Positions 44,935 to 54,512 of a stretch of DNA of 64,000 bases are shown one piece after another (the first letter of the stretch is position 1; each line of letters begins with the position of its first letter). The stretch is from Hyphomicrobiales bacterium (GTDB taxonomy: Bacteria; Pseudomonadota; Alphaproteobacteria; Rhizobiales; Rhizobiaceae), in contig UCIV01000007.1 in assembly GCA_900472575.1 (NCBI GenBank), positions 1 to 64,000 on the forward strand. Direction: 5' to 3'. The position numbers were made by a program, and so were the translations under genes. The notes beneath the pieces are model-generated. The model saw only the letters and a list, made by a program, of their open reading frames with translations, ran no database searches and was not told where the DNA came from.

Positions 44935-47622
44935 ATGGCACCCATCGTGTCGACGACAGGACCGAAGGAAACGAAAACCACCTGCCCCTATTGCGGTGTC
45001 GGTTGCGGCGTGATCGCCACCGTATCCGACAATGGCGCGGTGACCATCAAGGGAGACCCGGAACATCCGGCCAATCTTGGCCGGCTCTGTTCCAAAGGGT
45101 CGGCGCTGGCCGAGACGATCGATCTCGACGGGCGGGTGCTTTTTCCGCAGATCGCAGGGCAAAAAACCGGATGGGACGAGGCACTCGATCTCGTTGCGCA
45201 GACATTCTCGGCGGTGATTGCAGAGCATGGACCGGATGCGGTGGCTTTCTACGTATCCGGCCAATTGCTGACCGAGGATTACTATGTCGCCAACAAGCTG
45301 ATGAAGGGTTTTATCGGCTCCGCCAATATCGACACGAATTCCCGGCTCTGCATGTCGTCATCGGTGGCTGGCCACCGCCGCGCCTTCGGCTCTGACACGG
45401 TGCCGGGCAGCTATGAAGATATCGAGCTTGCCGATCTTGTCGTTCTGACGGGCTCCAATCTCGCATGGTGCCACCCGGTCATCTATCAGCGCCTAGCAGC
45501 CGCCAAGGCGGCCCGACCGCAGATGAAGGTCGTGGTCATCGATCCGCGCCGTACCATGACATGCGACATCGCCGACCTTCATCTGGCGATCCGCCCAGAT
45601 GGTGATATCGCGCTGTTCATGGGGCTACTGGCCCATCTTGCCGCAAGCAATTCGATCGACCATGCCTATGTGTCGGTTCATACTGCGGGTTACGAGGAAG
45701 CCTTGCAGGCTGCTGCGCAGCTTCCTCTCCCCGACATCGCGGAGCGCACGGGCCTCAGTGAGTCGGAGTTGGTTGCTTTCTACCGCCTCTTCGAGACAAC
45801 GCGGAAGGTCGTCACTTGCTATAGCCAAGGGGTCAACCAGTCGTCCTCGGGCACCGACAAGGTGAATGCCATCCTCAACTGCCATCTGGCGACCGGCCGC
45901 ATCGGCCGGCCGGGCATGGGACCGTTTTCGTTGACAGGCCAGCCCAATGCCATGGGTGGACGCGAGGTCGGCGGGCTTTCCAACATGCTGGCAGCGCATA
46001 TGGCGATCGAAAGCGCCGAGGATCGCGACAGGGTGCAGCGCTTCTGGCAATCCCCCATGATCGCAGCAAGGCCCGGCCTCAAGGCCGTCGACATGTTCCG
46101 CGCCGTGGCGGACGGCAGGATCAAGGCGCTATGGATCATGGCAACGAACCCCGTCGTCTCCATGCCCGATGCCGATGCGGTGGAGGCCGCGATCAGGGCC
46201 TGCCCGTTCGTCGTCGTCTCGGATGTGCTGCGGGACACGGATACGACGCGTCATGCGCATGTGCTTCTGCCATCGCTGGGGTGGGGAGAAAAGGCGGGCA
46301 CCGTTACCAATTCGGAACGCCGCATCTCGCGCCAGCGCGATTTCCTCGACCATCCCGGCGATGCAAAGGCAGACTGGTGGCAAATGGCGGAGGTGGCCCG
46401 GCGGATGGGCTTTTCCGGCTTCGACTATCGTCACCCATCCGAGATCTTTGCCGAGCATGCGGCCTTGTCAGCCTTTGAGAACGAGGGACGGCGAGACTTC
46501 GATATAGGTGCCTGCCAAAATATCGACGAGCGGACCTATCAGGCTCTTCTGCCCTTCCAGTGGCCCGCCAGTTTGACAGAGGATTACAGAGAGGACAGCA
46601 AAAGGTTTTTCGCCAAGGGCGACTTTTATCATCCGGACAGCAAGGCCCGTTTTGTGGCGATAAAAGCTCCTGCCGTCACGGATCACACCTGCTCGGCCTA
46701 CCCCTTGACACTCAATACCGGCCGCGTTCGCGACCACTGGCATACGATGACCCGCACGGGCAAGAGCGACAGGCTGTCGGCCCACATCGCCGAACCCTTT
46801 GCGGAAATTCACCCGAGCGACGCAGCCGCACTCGGCATTCAGGACGCCGCGCTGGTCGAGCTTGCCAGCCCGCACGGCAAGGTCATTCTGCGCGCACTGA
46901 TTACGCCGCGGCAGGCACGCGGCAATATCTTCGTACCGATGCACTGGAATGACCAGTTTGCCTCGCGAGCCCGGATCGATGCCCTTGTGCCGCCCGTGAC
47001 GGACCCTGTCTCGGGCCAGCCCGCCTCAAAAAACGTGCCTGTCGCAGCCAGTTGCCTCGACGGAGCGCTTTACGGTTTTGCCGTGACCAGCGCCATGCCC
47101 GACTTCCGAGGCGTGTTGTATTGGGCGCGCGCCAGGGCACCGGGCGGCTGGCGCAGCGAAATCGCGTTCTCGGAACCGGTCGAGGATTGGGCAGAATGGT
47201 GCCACGTCGCCTTCGACATCCCGGTCGGTATCGAACCTCTGGGTTATATCGACAGGCAGGACGGGGACGTCCGCCTTGCCTTTTTCGACGGCGAGAGGCT
47301 GCTTGCAGCCTTCTTCCTTTCCCGCGGGCCGGTGGGCGTTGCCCGAGATTGGGCCGTCGCTCAGCTGACGGCATCGCATGCGGACGTGCGGCGAAGATTC
47401 GCGGTGATCGCCGGTCGGCCCGGAGCAGACCAGCCTGATCCGGGCGCCACCATCTGCACCTGCCTTTCGGTCGGGATCAACCACATCGTTGCTGCCATTC
47501 GCGGCGGTGCCTCAAGCGTTGAGGCAGTGAGCCACATGACCAATGCCGGGACAAATTGCGGTTCATGCCGCGCCGAAATCAGGGGGGTCATCGATGGTTG
47601 TCTTGCAACAGCAGCGGAATGA
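44935..47622 (+). CDS. nasA: Assimilatory nitrate reductase catalytic subunit
   Basis: This 895-residue Mo-bis-MGD enzyme reduces nitrate to nitrite in the cytoplasm. The N-terminal [4Fe-4S] motif is CPYCGVGC (residues 17-24) with the fourth Cys in RLCSKG. SSGTDKVNAILNCHLATGRIG-type sequence marks the molybdopterin domain, and SRLCMSSSVAGH holds the probable Mo-ligand Cys. A C-terminal BFD-like [2Fe-2S] domain (TICTCLSVG near 840, NCGSCRAE near 876) probably accepts electrons. The length of about 900 fits NasA/NasC with this extension. Its 3' end overlaps cysG by 29 bases. Confidence 0.94.
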   Translation: MAPIVSTTGPKETKTTCPYCGVGCGVIATVSDNGAVTIKGDPEHPANLGRLCSKGSALAETIDLDGRVLFPQIAGQKTGWDEALDLVAQTFSAVIAEHGPDAVAFYVSGQLLTEDYYVANKLMKGFIGSANIDTNSRLCMSSSVAGHRRAFGSDTVPGSYEDIELADLVVLTGSNLAWCHPVIYQRLAAAKAARPQMKVVVIDPRRTMTCDIADLHLAIRPDGDIALFMGLLAHLAASNSIDHAYVSVHTAGYEEALQAAAQLPLPDIAERTGLSESELVAFYRLFETTRKVVTCYSQGVNQSSSGTDKVNAILNCHLATGRIGRPGMGPFSLTGQPNAMGGREVGGLSNMLAAHMAIESAEDRDRVQRFWQSPMIAARPGLKAVDMFRAVADGRIKALWIMATNPVVSMPDADAVEAAIRACPFVVVSDVLRDTDTTRHAHVLLPSLGWGEKAGTVTNSERRISRQRDFLDHPGDAKADWWQMAEVARRMGFSGFDYRHPSEIFAEHAALSAFENEGRRDFDIGACQNIDERTYQALLPFQWPASLTEDYREDSKRFFAKGDFYHPDSKARFVAIKAPAVTDHTCSAYPLTLNTGRVRDHWHTMTRTGKSDRLSAHIAEPFAEIHPSDAAALGIQDAALVELASPHGKVILRALITPRQARGNIFVPMHWNDQFASRARIDALVPPVTDPVSGQPASKNVPVAASCLDGALYGFAVTSAMPDFRGVLYWARARAPGGWRSEIAFSEPVEDWAEWCHVAFDIPVGIEPLGYIDRQDGDVRLAFFDGERLLAAFFLSRGPVGVARDWAVAQLTASHADVRRRFAVIAGRPGADQPDPGATICTCLSVGINHIVAAIRGGASSVEAVSHMTNAGTNCGSCRAEIRGVIDGCLATAAE

Positions 47623-49078
47623 GAAAGAGGCGGAACGCGGCGCCCGTATGACGCTGCTTGCCAAGTTGCCGGTCTTCTGGGCCCTGGAGGGCAAACGGGT
47701 GATCGTCGCAGGAGGAAGCGAGGCCGCGGCATGGAAGGCCGAGCTTCTCGCCGCTTGCGGCGCAGACGTGCATGTCTATGCTGAACGGCTCTCGGACACA
47801 TTCGAGACCCTGATTGCCAGAGGCTCCCACCATCCGCTGGGCAGCTTCGCGCGCCATGACCATGCCTGGCATGCAGCCGTCTTCGAGGACGCAGCACTTG
47901 CGATTGGCGATTGTGACGAAGAGTACGAAGCCCGCGCATTCTTCGAGGCAGCACGGCAGGCCGGCGTGCCGGTCAACGTGATCGACAAGCCGGCATTTTG
48001 CCAGTTCCAGTTCGGTTCGATCGTCAACCGCTCGCCAGTCGTCGTATCGATATCGACAGATGGCGCGGCGCCCATTCTCGCGCAGGCCATTCGCCGGCGG
48101 ATAGAAACGCTCCTTCCCGCGTCACTCAAAGCTTGGGCCGAGATGGCACAGAGGCTGAGGGATCGGGTGAACGAGAGGCTTCAACCCGGTGCACAACGTC
48201 GCCTCTTCTGGGAGCGTTTCGTCGACCGTGCCTTCAGGAACGAGCCCTCGCCGCAAGCCGAAAGTCAGTTTATCCGCGATGCCGACCGGCTGGCAGGCGA
48301 TCTGCCGACCGGCAAAGGCCATGTAACCCTCGTCGGCGCCGGTCCGGGCGATGCGGCGCTTCTGACGTTGAAAGCTGTCCGAGCGCTGCAGGCGGCGGAT
48401 GTCATACTCTTCGACGACCTGGTTTCCGACGAAGTGCTCGAACTGTCACGCCGCGAGGCAAAGCGCATGCTTGTCGGCAAGCGCGGCGGTCGGGAAAGCT
48501 GCCGTCAGGAAGACATCAACGATATGATGTTGGCACTTGCGAATGCCGGCAAACGGGTGGTGCGCCTCAAATCCGGAGATCCAATGATCTTTGGACGGGC
48601 CGGCGAGGAGATCGCCTACCTGCAGCAGGCCGGCATTTCCGTCGATGTCGTGCCGGGAATCACGGCTGCCAGCGCCATGGCCTCGCAACTCGGCATATCG
48701 CTGACTCATCGCGACTGCGCGCAATCCGTTCGTTTTGTCACCGGACATTCCCGCAAGGGTGCATTGCCTGACAACTTGGACTGGACGAGCCTCACGGATC
48801 CGCACACCACGACGATCTACTATATGGCGGGCCGCACGGCAGGCGAACTCTCGGGCAAGCTGATCGCTGCGGGGCTTTCCCGGGATACACCCGCAACTAT
48901 CATGCAATCCATCACACGGGGGAACGAGAAGCGATGGTCTGGCAGCTTAAGTTCACTCCCGGCAGCAATGGAACATTTCGGATACGAGCAGCCTGTGCTT
49001 GTCGGGATCGGCACCGTATTTCAGGATCCCTTGCACGCTAGGGGTTGCCATGGAAGTTTGATAACAGCGCGCGCGTGA
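47594..49078 (+). CDS. cysG: Siroheme synthase, multifunctional
   Basis: This 494-residue enzyme makes siroheme, the cofactor of NirB. The N-terminal precorrin-2 dehydrogenase/ferrochelatase part has VIVAGGSEAAAWKAELLA near residue 35, and the C-terminal uroporphyrinogen-III methyltransferase part begins VTLVGAGPGDAALLTLKAV near residue 243 and has SGDPMIFGRAGEE and GRTAGELSGKL. ATG 47594 has AGGGGGG six bases upstream and overlaps nasA; ATG 47648 is a shorter alternative. Confidence 0.93.
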   Translation: MVVLQQQRNEKEAERGARMTLLAKLPVFWALEGKRVIVAGGSEAAAWKAELLAACGADVHVYAERLSDTFETLIARGSHHPLGSFARHDHAWHAAVFEDAALAIGDCDEEYEARAFFEAARQAGVPVNVIDKPAFCQFQFGSIVNRSPVVVSISTDGAAPILAQAIRRRIETLLPASLKAWAEMAQRLRDRVNERLQPGAQRRLFWERFVDRAFRNEPSPQAESQFIRDADRLAGDLPTGKGHVTLVGAGPGDAALLTLKAVRALQAADVILFDDLVSDEVLELSRREAKRMLVGKRGGRESCRQEDINDMMLALANAGKRVVRLKSGDPMIFGRAGEEIAYLQQAGISVDVVPGITAASAMASQLGISLTHRDCAQSVRFVTGHSRKGALPDNLDWTSLTDPHTTTIYYMAGRTAGELSGKLIAAGLSRDTPATIMQSITRGNEKRWSGSLSSLPAAMEHFGYEQPVLVGIGTVFQDPLHARGCHGSLITARA

Positions 49079-49261
49079 GCCTACCGCAGACATGTATCGA
49101 TAGCACCCAGCCCGTTAGAACAAAAAGGCACGGTGACCGGAATGGCATACTTGGATGGATCACCCCATAGTTTAAGCACGTCGTGACCATCAACTGGATC
49201 AATCAGGAAGGGATTCGGCAAAGCCTATTGAATAGATCTCAAGGGGCCGCGCGATAATCCT

Positions 49262-51118
49262 TTAGCGCAGTGCTCGCAGTGCATTCAGGATGACCACAAG
49301 GTCGATGCCTTCCTGTATTACCGCGCCCTCAACAGGAGAAAGATATCCGAACGCGGCTGCGATCATGGCCGAAACGGATAGGCCAAGCCCTACAATTGCG
49401 CTCTCCATTGCTATTTTTTTGCTACGGTGAGCAATTGTCATTGCCGCTGCAAGTGCCTTGAGTTCGTCGACCATGAGGACGATGCTTGCCACCTGGGAGG
49501 AAGACGCGCTGCCTCTGGCTCCCATGGCCACACCGACATCTGCGGCAGCGAGTGCCGGGGCATCGTTGACGCCATCGCCTACCATCATGACCGGGCCGCG
49601 ATGCCGCTCGTCCTGAATGATCCGCACCTTGGCTTCGGGCGACAGATCACCGAGTGCGAGGTCAACTCCCACCGCCCTGCCCATGCTTTCCGCAATTGGA
49701 GTTCGGTCGCCGGATGCCAATATGATCCTGTCTATCCCTGAATCTCGCAAATTCTCTATGACAGTGGTTGCATCTGGCCGCATCTGATCTGCGAATGTCA
49801 GGATGCCGGCAAATCGGCCGTCCAGGCCAACGCCCACGGTCATAGCATTTGGAAGACCGTCGGATGCGCCGATCTCGGTCACACTGTCACGCTCCGAGGC
49901 GGTACAGCGTTCACGGACAAACGCGATGCCACCAACGATAACTTTCCGGCCGGCGACCACACCCTCCAGCCCAGAGCCGGGTGTCTCGTCGACATTCGTT
50001 GGAGGAATGAGCGTCAGGCTCCGTTCGGCCGCTTCGCGGATCAGCGCTGTCGCGGTCACATGGGCAGAAGCCTGATCTAGGCTCGCCGCATATGTGAGCA
50101 GATTCTGGTCTGTGTAGGGTGCCAGCACCCTTGTCTCCACCAGTTTCGCCTGTCCAGACGTTATGGTGCCGGTCTTGTCCAGCACCGCCGTGCGAATGTT
50201 TGCCAACGTCTCCAGCGCCTCGCTTCCTTTAATCAGCACACCGATCCGCGAAGCGCGTGACATGCCTGCGATCAAAGCGATCGGGACTGCGAGGATAAGG
50301 GGACACGGTGTCGCAACTACAAGCACGGCAACGACCCGCATAGTATCCTCGCTATACCACCACGTCGCCAGGGCCATTGCGAGCGTAAGCAATAGGAAGC
50401 CGACCGCATATCTATCGGCCATGCGCGACAGAGGAGCCTTGCTGTCCTGTGCCGCCTTTACCAGGCGCAGAATATTGGCATAAGCACTCTCGGATGCCGG
50501 CCGGCTTACGCTCAGATCGAAGACTGGCCCGACACAGCTCGAACCACTAAACACTTCCTCACCCCTGCTAAAAGTCCTGGGTAAGGATTCGCCCGTAAGG
50601 GTGGACAGATCAAGAGTGGCATATTCACTTGCGACACGGCCGTCGACCGGTAGCACCTCACCCTCTCGGATCAGCAGTCTGTCCGCCGGCCGGACTGTAC
50701 CGAGCGCCACCTCTTCCAGTGCATTACCGCGATATCGCATGGCGGTCCGCGCTATCCGTCCCAACAATGCGCTCATTTCGCGTCCGGCCCTTTGGCGAGC
50801 AAGGTCTTCCAACCACTGCCCGCCAGCATACATTAGGGCAACAACGTTTGCCGCCAGATGCTCGCCAAAGACAAGAGCAGCGGACATGGAGATCAGAGCA
50901 ACGATATCAAGGCCGAAATCGCCGCCGCGCAGCGCCTGAACCACTTGAATCGCAAGCACGGCGATGACCACGCAGCTCGCCGACGACCATGCGATTTGCG
51001 CAACATAATAAAGCTGATAGTGCTGAGCCAGCAGCCCGGTGATCAGGCCCACAGCCGCCACCGTCACCAGGATAGCGACGCGGTATCTTTCTAGTTTGAC
51101 ATTGGACAGTGCACTCAT
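49262..51118 (-). CDS. P1B-type heavy-metal ATPase
   Basis: This 618-residue transporter has the phosphorylated Asp in DKTGTIT (about 313), the membrane metal motif TPCPL (about 267) and the hinge GDGVNDAPALAAADVG (about 513). There is no N-terminal metal-binding domain, and the P1B helices begin near residue 12. TPCP, in place of CPC, is the motif I recall for the P1B-5 group (nickel/iron, for example Nia of Sinorhizobium), but no C-terminal hemerythrin domain is present. The metal is therefore open. ATG 51118 (MSALSNVKL) is chosen. It ends the operon with the MBL-fold and universal stress genes. Confidence 0.9.
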   Translation of the reverse strand: MSALSNVKLERYRVAILVTVAAVGLITGLLAQHYQLYYVAQIAWSSASCVVIAVLAIQVVQALRGGDFGLDIVALISMSAALVFGEHLAANVVALMYAGGQWLEDLARQRAGREMSALLGRIARTAMRYRGNALEEVALGTVRPADRLLIREGEVLPVDGRVASEYATLDLSTLTGESLPRTFSRGEEVFSGSSCVGPVFDLSVSRPASESAYANILRLVKAAQDSKAPLSRMADRYAVGFLLLTLAMALATWWYSEDTMRVVAVLVVATPCPLILAVPIALIAGMSRASRIGVLIKGSEALETLANIRTAVLDKTGTITSGQAKLVETRVLAPYTDQNLLTYAASLDQASAHVTATALIREAAERSLTLIPPTNVDETPGSGLEGVVAGRKVIVGGIAFVRERCTASERDSVTEIGASDGLPNAMTVGVGLDGRFAGILTFADQMRPDATTVIENLRDSGIDRIILASGDRTPIAESMGRAVGVDLALGDLSPEAKVRIIQDERHRGPVMMVGDGVNDAPALAAADVGVAMGARGSASSSQVASIVLMVDELKALAAAMTIAHRSKKIAMESAIVGLGLSVSAMIAAAFGYLSPVEGAVIQEGIDLVVILNALRALR

Positions 51119-51160
51119 TTGATCCGACCTCCGTCGCGCAAAAACAGCCGTGGCCAACGC

Positions 51161-52783
51161 TTACCGTTCGTCCTGCAAGACTCGCCGGAATTTGCGCAAA
51201 AGGATGGCTCTGGAGCGATCGTCGGCCGCGGCGCGAACCGCCTCGTTGATGTCCTGCAAGAGCACCTGATAGTCATTATTCCAGTCTCTGTGCCCGATGG
51301 TCAGGGGATCGATTCTCGGCGATGGCATGGACACGGAGATATCGGTTGGGCCACCATCGTTAAGGGCGAATGCGCTATCGATGAACGGCACGAATACCGG
51401 GGTCGCGGGTGTGCAGTCGGCAGCGCGGTGCCTCATCGCGGTCAAGGCGGCTTCCTCCCCATGCACGAGGAAGATCCCGTGCGAGATTGGCAAGCGGCTT
51501 CGCAACCAGCGCTCCAGTTCGGGACCGTCGGCATGACCACTATAGGCATCGATCTGGCGGATTTGCGCTCTGACCGTGATCTCCTCGCCCTGGATCTTTA
51601 CGGGCGTCGTTCCACCGGCGAGTAGTCTTCCAAGTGTGCCGGCCGCCTGATAGCCGACAAACAGCACGGTTGTCTCTTCTCTCCATCGCCAGTTCTTCAA
51701 GCGATGCTGGATACGGCCAGCTTCGCACATACCGCTTGCGGCGATCACGATGTGAAAACCGCGGACCCGATCGAGAGCCTTTGACTGTTCGACGCTTTCG
51801 GTAAAGTGGACGTTCTTGGCATGCATGGCGCGATCAAGGGCGACACCCAGATTGAAGTCATGCCTATGCTTTTGGAAAATCTCGCTCGCCCGTGTCGCAA
51901 GTGGAGAATCGATGTAAATCGGGACAGTCTTGATCTCCGATTGCTGCATCAACAGGATCAGGTCAGTCATCAACTCCTGAGTCCGCTCCACCGCGAAGGA
52001 AGGAATGATCAGTGCGCCATTCTCATGGCGCGAGGCGGCGCGAACCTCCCGACCGAGGAGCTGACGCCGACCTTCAATCGTGGCATCAACGCGATCCTTG
52101 TCCGCATAGGTGCTTTCGCAGACCACATAGTCCCAATGTTTTGGCGCGACTGGCCCAGCCTGAAAAAGCTTGTTGTCCGGTCCGATGTCTCCGGAAAACA
52201 GGATGCGGATAGGATTATCCGGGCCGACTTCCATTTCGATTGAAGCCGATCCGAGCAGATGACCGGCATTCCAGAAGCGAAACCGAACGCCCGGTACAAC
52301 TGACTGCCAGCGCTCACATTCGACCGCGTGAAAGCGGTGTAACATCTGATAGGCGTCATCGGCAGTGTAGATCGGTTCGACCTCCTCCTCGCCTCGCTGA
52401 CGATAGCGCCTGTTCCTCTGATCGACTTCGACTTCCTGGATGTGGCCAGCATCGGGAAGCATGACACTACAGAGATCTACCGTGGCTGGCGTGGCATAGA
52501 TAGGGCCGGCAAAGCCGCGTTTTGTAAGTTTTGGCAGCAAGCCTGAATGATCGATGTGAGCATGAGTGAGAATGACCGCATCAACTGAAGCAACATCGAA
52601 GGGAAATTCCCGATAATTAAGTTGCTTTTCCGTTTTGGAACCCTGGAAAAGCCCGCAATCGATCAGCACAAATGTATCTGAGGTCTCGATCGCAAAACAC
52701 GACCCCGTAACGCCTCTCGCTGCGCCGAAAAAGCGAAGAACCGGATCGCGCAGATGCTTTCGTCCAGCTTTTGCTGATGTCAT
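51161..52783 (-). CDS. Beta-CASP metallo-hydrolase
   Basis: This 540-residue protein of the metallo-beta-lactamase/beta-CASP family has the metal motif LTHAHIDHSGLLPKL (about residue 70), the upstream GCFxxE-free start RFFGAARGVTGSCF, the AGHLLGSASIEME region and the C-terminal RNA-specificity region with YSGHADGPELERWLR. Bacterial relatives are annotated as RNA-processing exonucleases; none of these proves activity. ATG 52783 has GGAG eight bases before it. In Pseudomonas and rhizobia the gene often accompanies oxygen-limitation genes. Confidence 0.88.
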   Translation of the reverse strand: MTSAKAGRKHLRDPVLRFFGAARGVTGSCFAIETSDTFVLIDCGLFQGSKTEKQLNYREFPFDVASVDAVILTHAHIDHSGLLPKLTKRGFAGPIYATPATVDLCSVMLPDAGHIQEVEVDQRNRRYRQRGEEEVEPIYTADDAYQMLHRFHAVECERWQSVVPGVRFRFWNAGHLLGSASIEMEVGPDNPIRILFSGDIGPDNKLFQAGPVAPKHWDYVVCESTYADKDRVDATIEGRRQLLGREVRAASRHENGALIIPSFAVERTQELMTDLILLMQQSEIKTVPIYIDSPLATRASEIFQKHRHDFNLGVALDRAMHAKNVHFTESVEQSKALDRVRGFHIVIAASGMCEAGRIQHRLKNWRWREETTVLFVGYQAAGTLGRLLAGGTTPVKIQGEEITVRAQIRQIDAYSGHADGPELERWLRSRLPISHGIFLVHGEEAALTAMRHRAADCTPATPVFVPFIDSAFALNDGGPTDISVSMPSPRIDPLTIGHRDWNNDYQVLLQDINEAVRAAADDRSRAILLRKFRRVLQDER

Positions 52784-52817
52784 ATACAAAGCTCCCTCAC
52801 CATAAGGCGATACGCAT

Positions 52818-53642
52818 TTAGCGCGCCATCAAAACCGGGATCGCAGGATGCTGAAGCATCGTTTCGGTCGTACCGCCCAGAATACGCTCGCCAAGCCGCG
52901 AATGACCGTAGGCACCCATGACGATGAGATCAGCATCAAGGCTTTCGGCATGCCGCTGCAGGACAATGGCCGGATCGTCACTTCCGTGAAGGTGATTAAT
53001 CACCACCTCAACTCCATGACGCAACAGAAAGCCCGCAAGATCGGCACCATTCGCCTCTCCTGAAGCCTCACTATCGACGTCGACGAGAGCAACGTGAACG
53101 CGATTGGCGTTCTGAAGGAGAGTTATAGATGACCGCACCGCAATCCAAGCTTCGCGCCGGCCGTTCCAGGCGACCACGATCTGTTTTGGTCGAAGAGTTG
53201 CGACCCTCCGCTTTGGAAGGATCAATAGGGGACATGAAGAGTGGAACAAAACGCCGTCGACCACCCGCCTGGCGAGATGGAGGTCATTTGCCATGGTTCC
53301 TCCGATCACGGTGATGTCCGCGGAATTGGCATGACGGGCGACATGGCTGGATACCTGCCCCGAAGAACAAAAGACGGGGGTCACCATGCCGCGTAACCCG
53401 CCAGCCGTGAGCACAGATGTCAGTTCATTCGCCTGCGTTTCGAGGCGTCGATGCTCCTCCCAGATCAAGGCAAACGGGCTATCGCCTCCGTATCCGGGGC
53501 CTCCGATCAGAGGATACGGGACACAGGATACGAGAATAGCCTGAAGTTCCCCTCCGGCGTCACACGTCATCCTTACTGCCGCGGCCAGATCTTTGTCGCC
53601 GTGATCCACGCCAACAACGCTCAATATGCATGTGTTCGACAT
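52818..53642 (-). CDS. Universal stress protein, tandem-domain
   Basis: This 274-residue UspA-type protein has two Usp-like halves. The C-terminal half keeps the ATP-binding pattern VMGAYGHSRLGERILGG followed by TTETMLQHPAIPVLM; the N-terminal half is degenerate. ATG 53642 follows GGGAGGG. The first gene of the minus-strand operon that includes the MBL-fold protein and ATPase, it lies behind a probable FNR/FixK promoter. Confidence 0.9.
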   Translation of the reverse strand: MSNTCILSVVGVDHGDKDLAAAVRMTCDAGGELQAILVSCVPYPLIGGPGYGGDSPFALIWEEHRRLETQANELTSVLTAGGLRGMVTPVFCSSGQVSSHVARHANSADITVIGGTMANDLHLARRVVDGVLFHSSCPLLILPKRRVATLRPKQIVVAWNGRREAWIAVRSSITLLQNANRVHVALVDVDSEASGEANGADLAGFLLRHGVEVVINHLHGSDDPAIVLQRHAESLDADLIVMGAYGHSRLGERILGGTTETMLQHPAIPVLMAR

Positions 53643-53682
53643 CTCAAGCCCTCCCGTGCTTTCTTTTGTCCATGCCACGAAC

Positions 53683-53723
53683 ATTGTAGGACTAAATTAG
53701 AATTGCGAAATGACGCAGATCAC
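53683..53723 (-). promoter_or_regulatory. Probable FNR/FixK-dependent promoter
   Basis: The core TGAC-GCAG-ATCA (53711-53722, within 53710-53723) matches TTGAY-N4-RTCAA at eight of ten positions; the outermost base on each side deviates. On the minus strand TACAAT (53683-53688) is a good -10 element. A start near 53675 would put the site centre at about -41.5, the class II position for FNR-type activators, 33 bases before the universal stress gene. Confidence 0.6.
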
Positions 53724-54512
53724 GTTGTCGGAGCCCCATTTATGCATGGGTTCTGATCCGAATTTTGAATGCAGACATCCAGAGCACTTGACGCTGTTAC
53801 CCGCTTCGTTTGCAGCAGCAGCGGCTAGTTGGGGCCTATTGGTTGCGCGTCAACCTCGAGTTTTTGACGGGCTGAGAGATGAGAGCATTGACGGCAATTT
53901 TTCTGACATCCTCGCTTTACTGCACCTCACCAGCAGAGCGCTCAAGATCGAGTGCTTTGTTTCAAACTGCTGAACCCGCTGATGTTCGAAAGATCGCCTG
54001 CATAGGTCTGATCCAGACCTGACCTTCCAACCATTGGGAAAGCTCTCGGAGTTGATGCACCTTGGGGTGACTAACAGGTGCTTCGTCCGACGGGTTGAGA
54101 ACACAGGCCGCAGGGATTTTGGCTCGATTGGCTGAAGATGGTCGTCGTGCGGTGCGAGTTGTTTTGAGCCAAAGCGGCAAGCGCCGTTATTGCGGCGGAA
54201 CCTTCAGTAAATCCAAATTAATGGACATGGTGCACACGTCAATCGATGGAATTCTGGACATCCGGTTACGTAGTCAGTTCCAAGTGTCGATAAACATCGC
54301 AATTACTCTGCAAATAGTCCTGCTGGGGTTGTTTTGTTCCCCCCCGCGCTCCGGTGAGATTTACCATATCCCGAAACGCCTTTATCCCCGCAAGTGCGAA
54401 GTGTTGAACTATTCTAGATTGGAATTACATTGAAATTCGAAAGTGCTAATTAATCCGCCATCCCCTCTTGGTCCGGATAACAAGCATCACGTTAAAGTGT
54501 CAGGAGTTAGTG
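53724..54512. other. Gene-poor region (about 790 bp)
   Basis: I see no protein frame with support: the open stretches lack codon bias and ribosome sites. One perfect palindrome AGGTCTG-ATC-CAGACCT lies at 54004-54020 and could be an operator. The region carries the promoter of the LuxR-type gene at its right end (GTG 54513 with AGGAG upstream). Base composition is more AT-rich than the flanks. Confidence 0.45.

Noticed and set aside
54095..54433. Plus-strand frame of 112 codons in the gene-poor region
   Set aside because: No ribosome site, no codon bias after the first third and no recognisable family.
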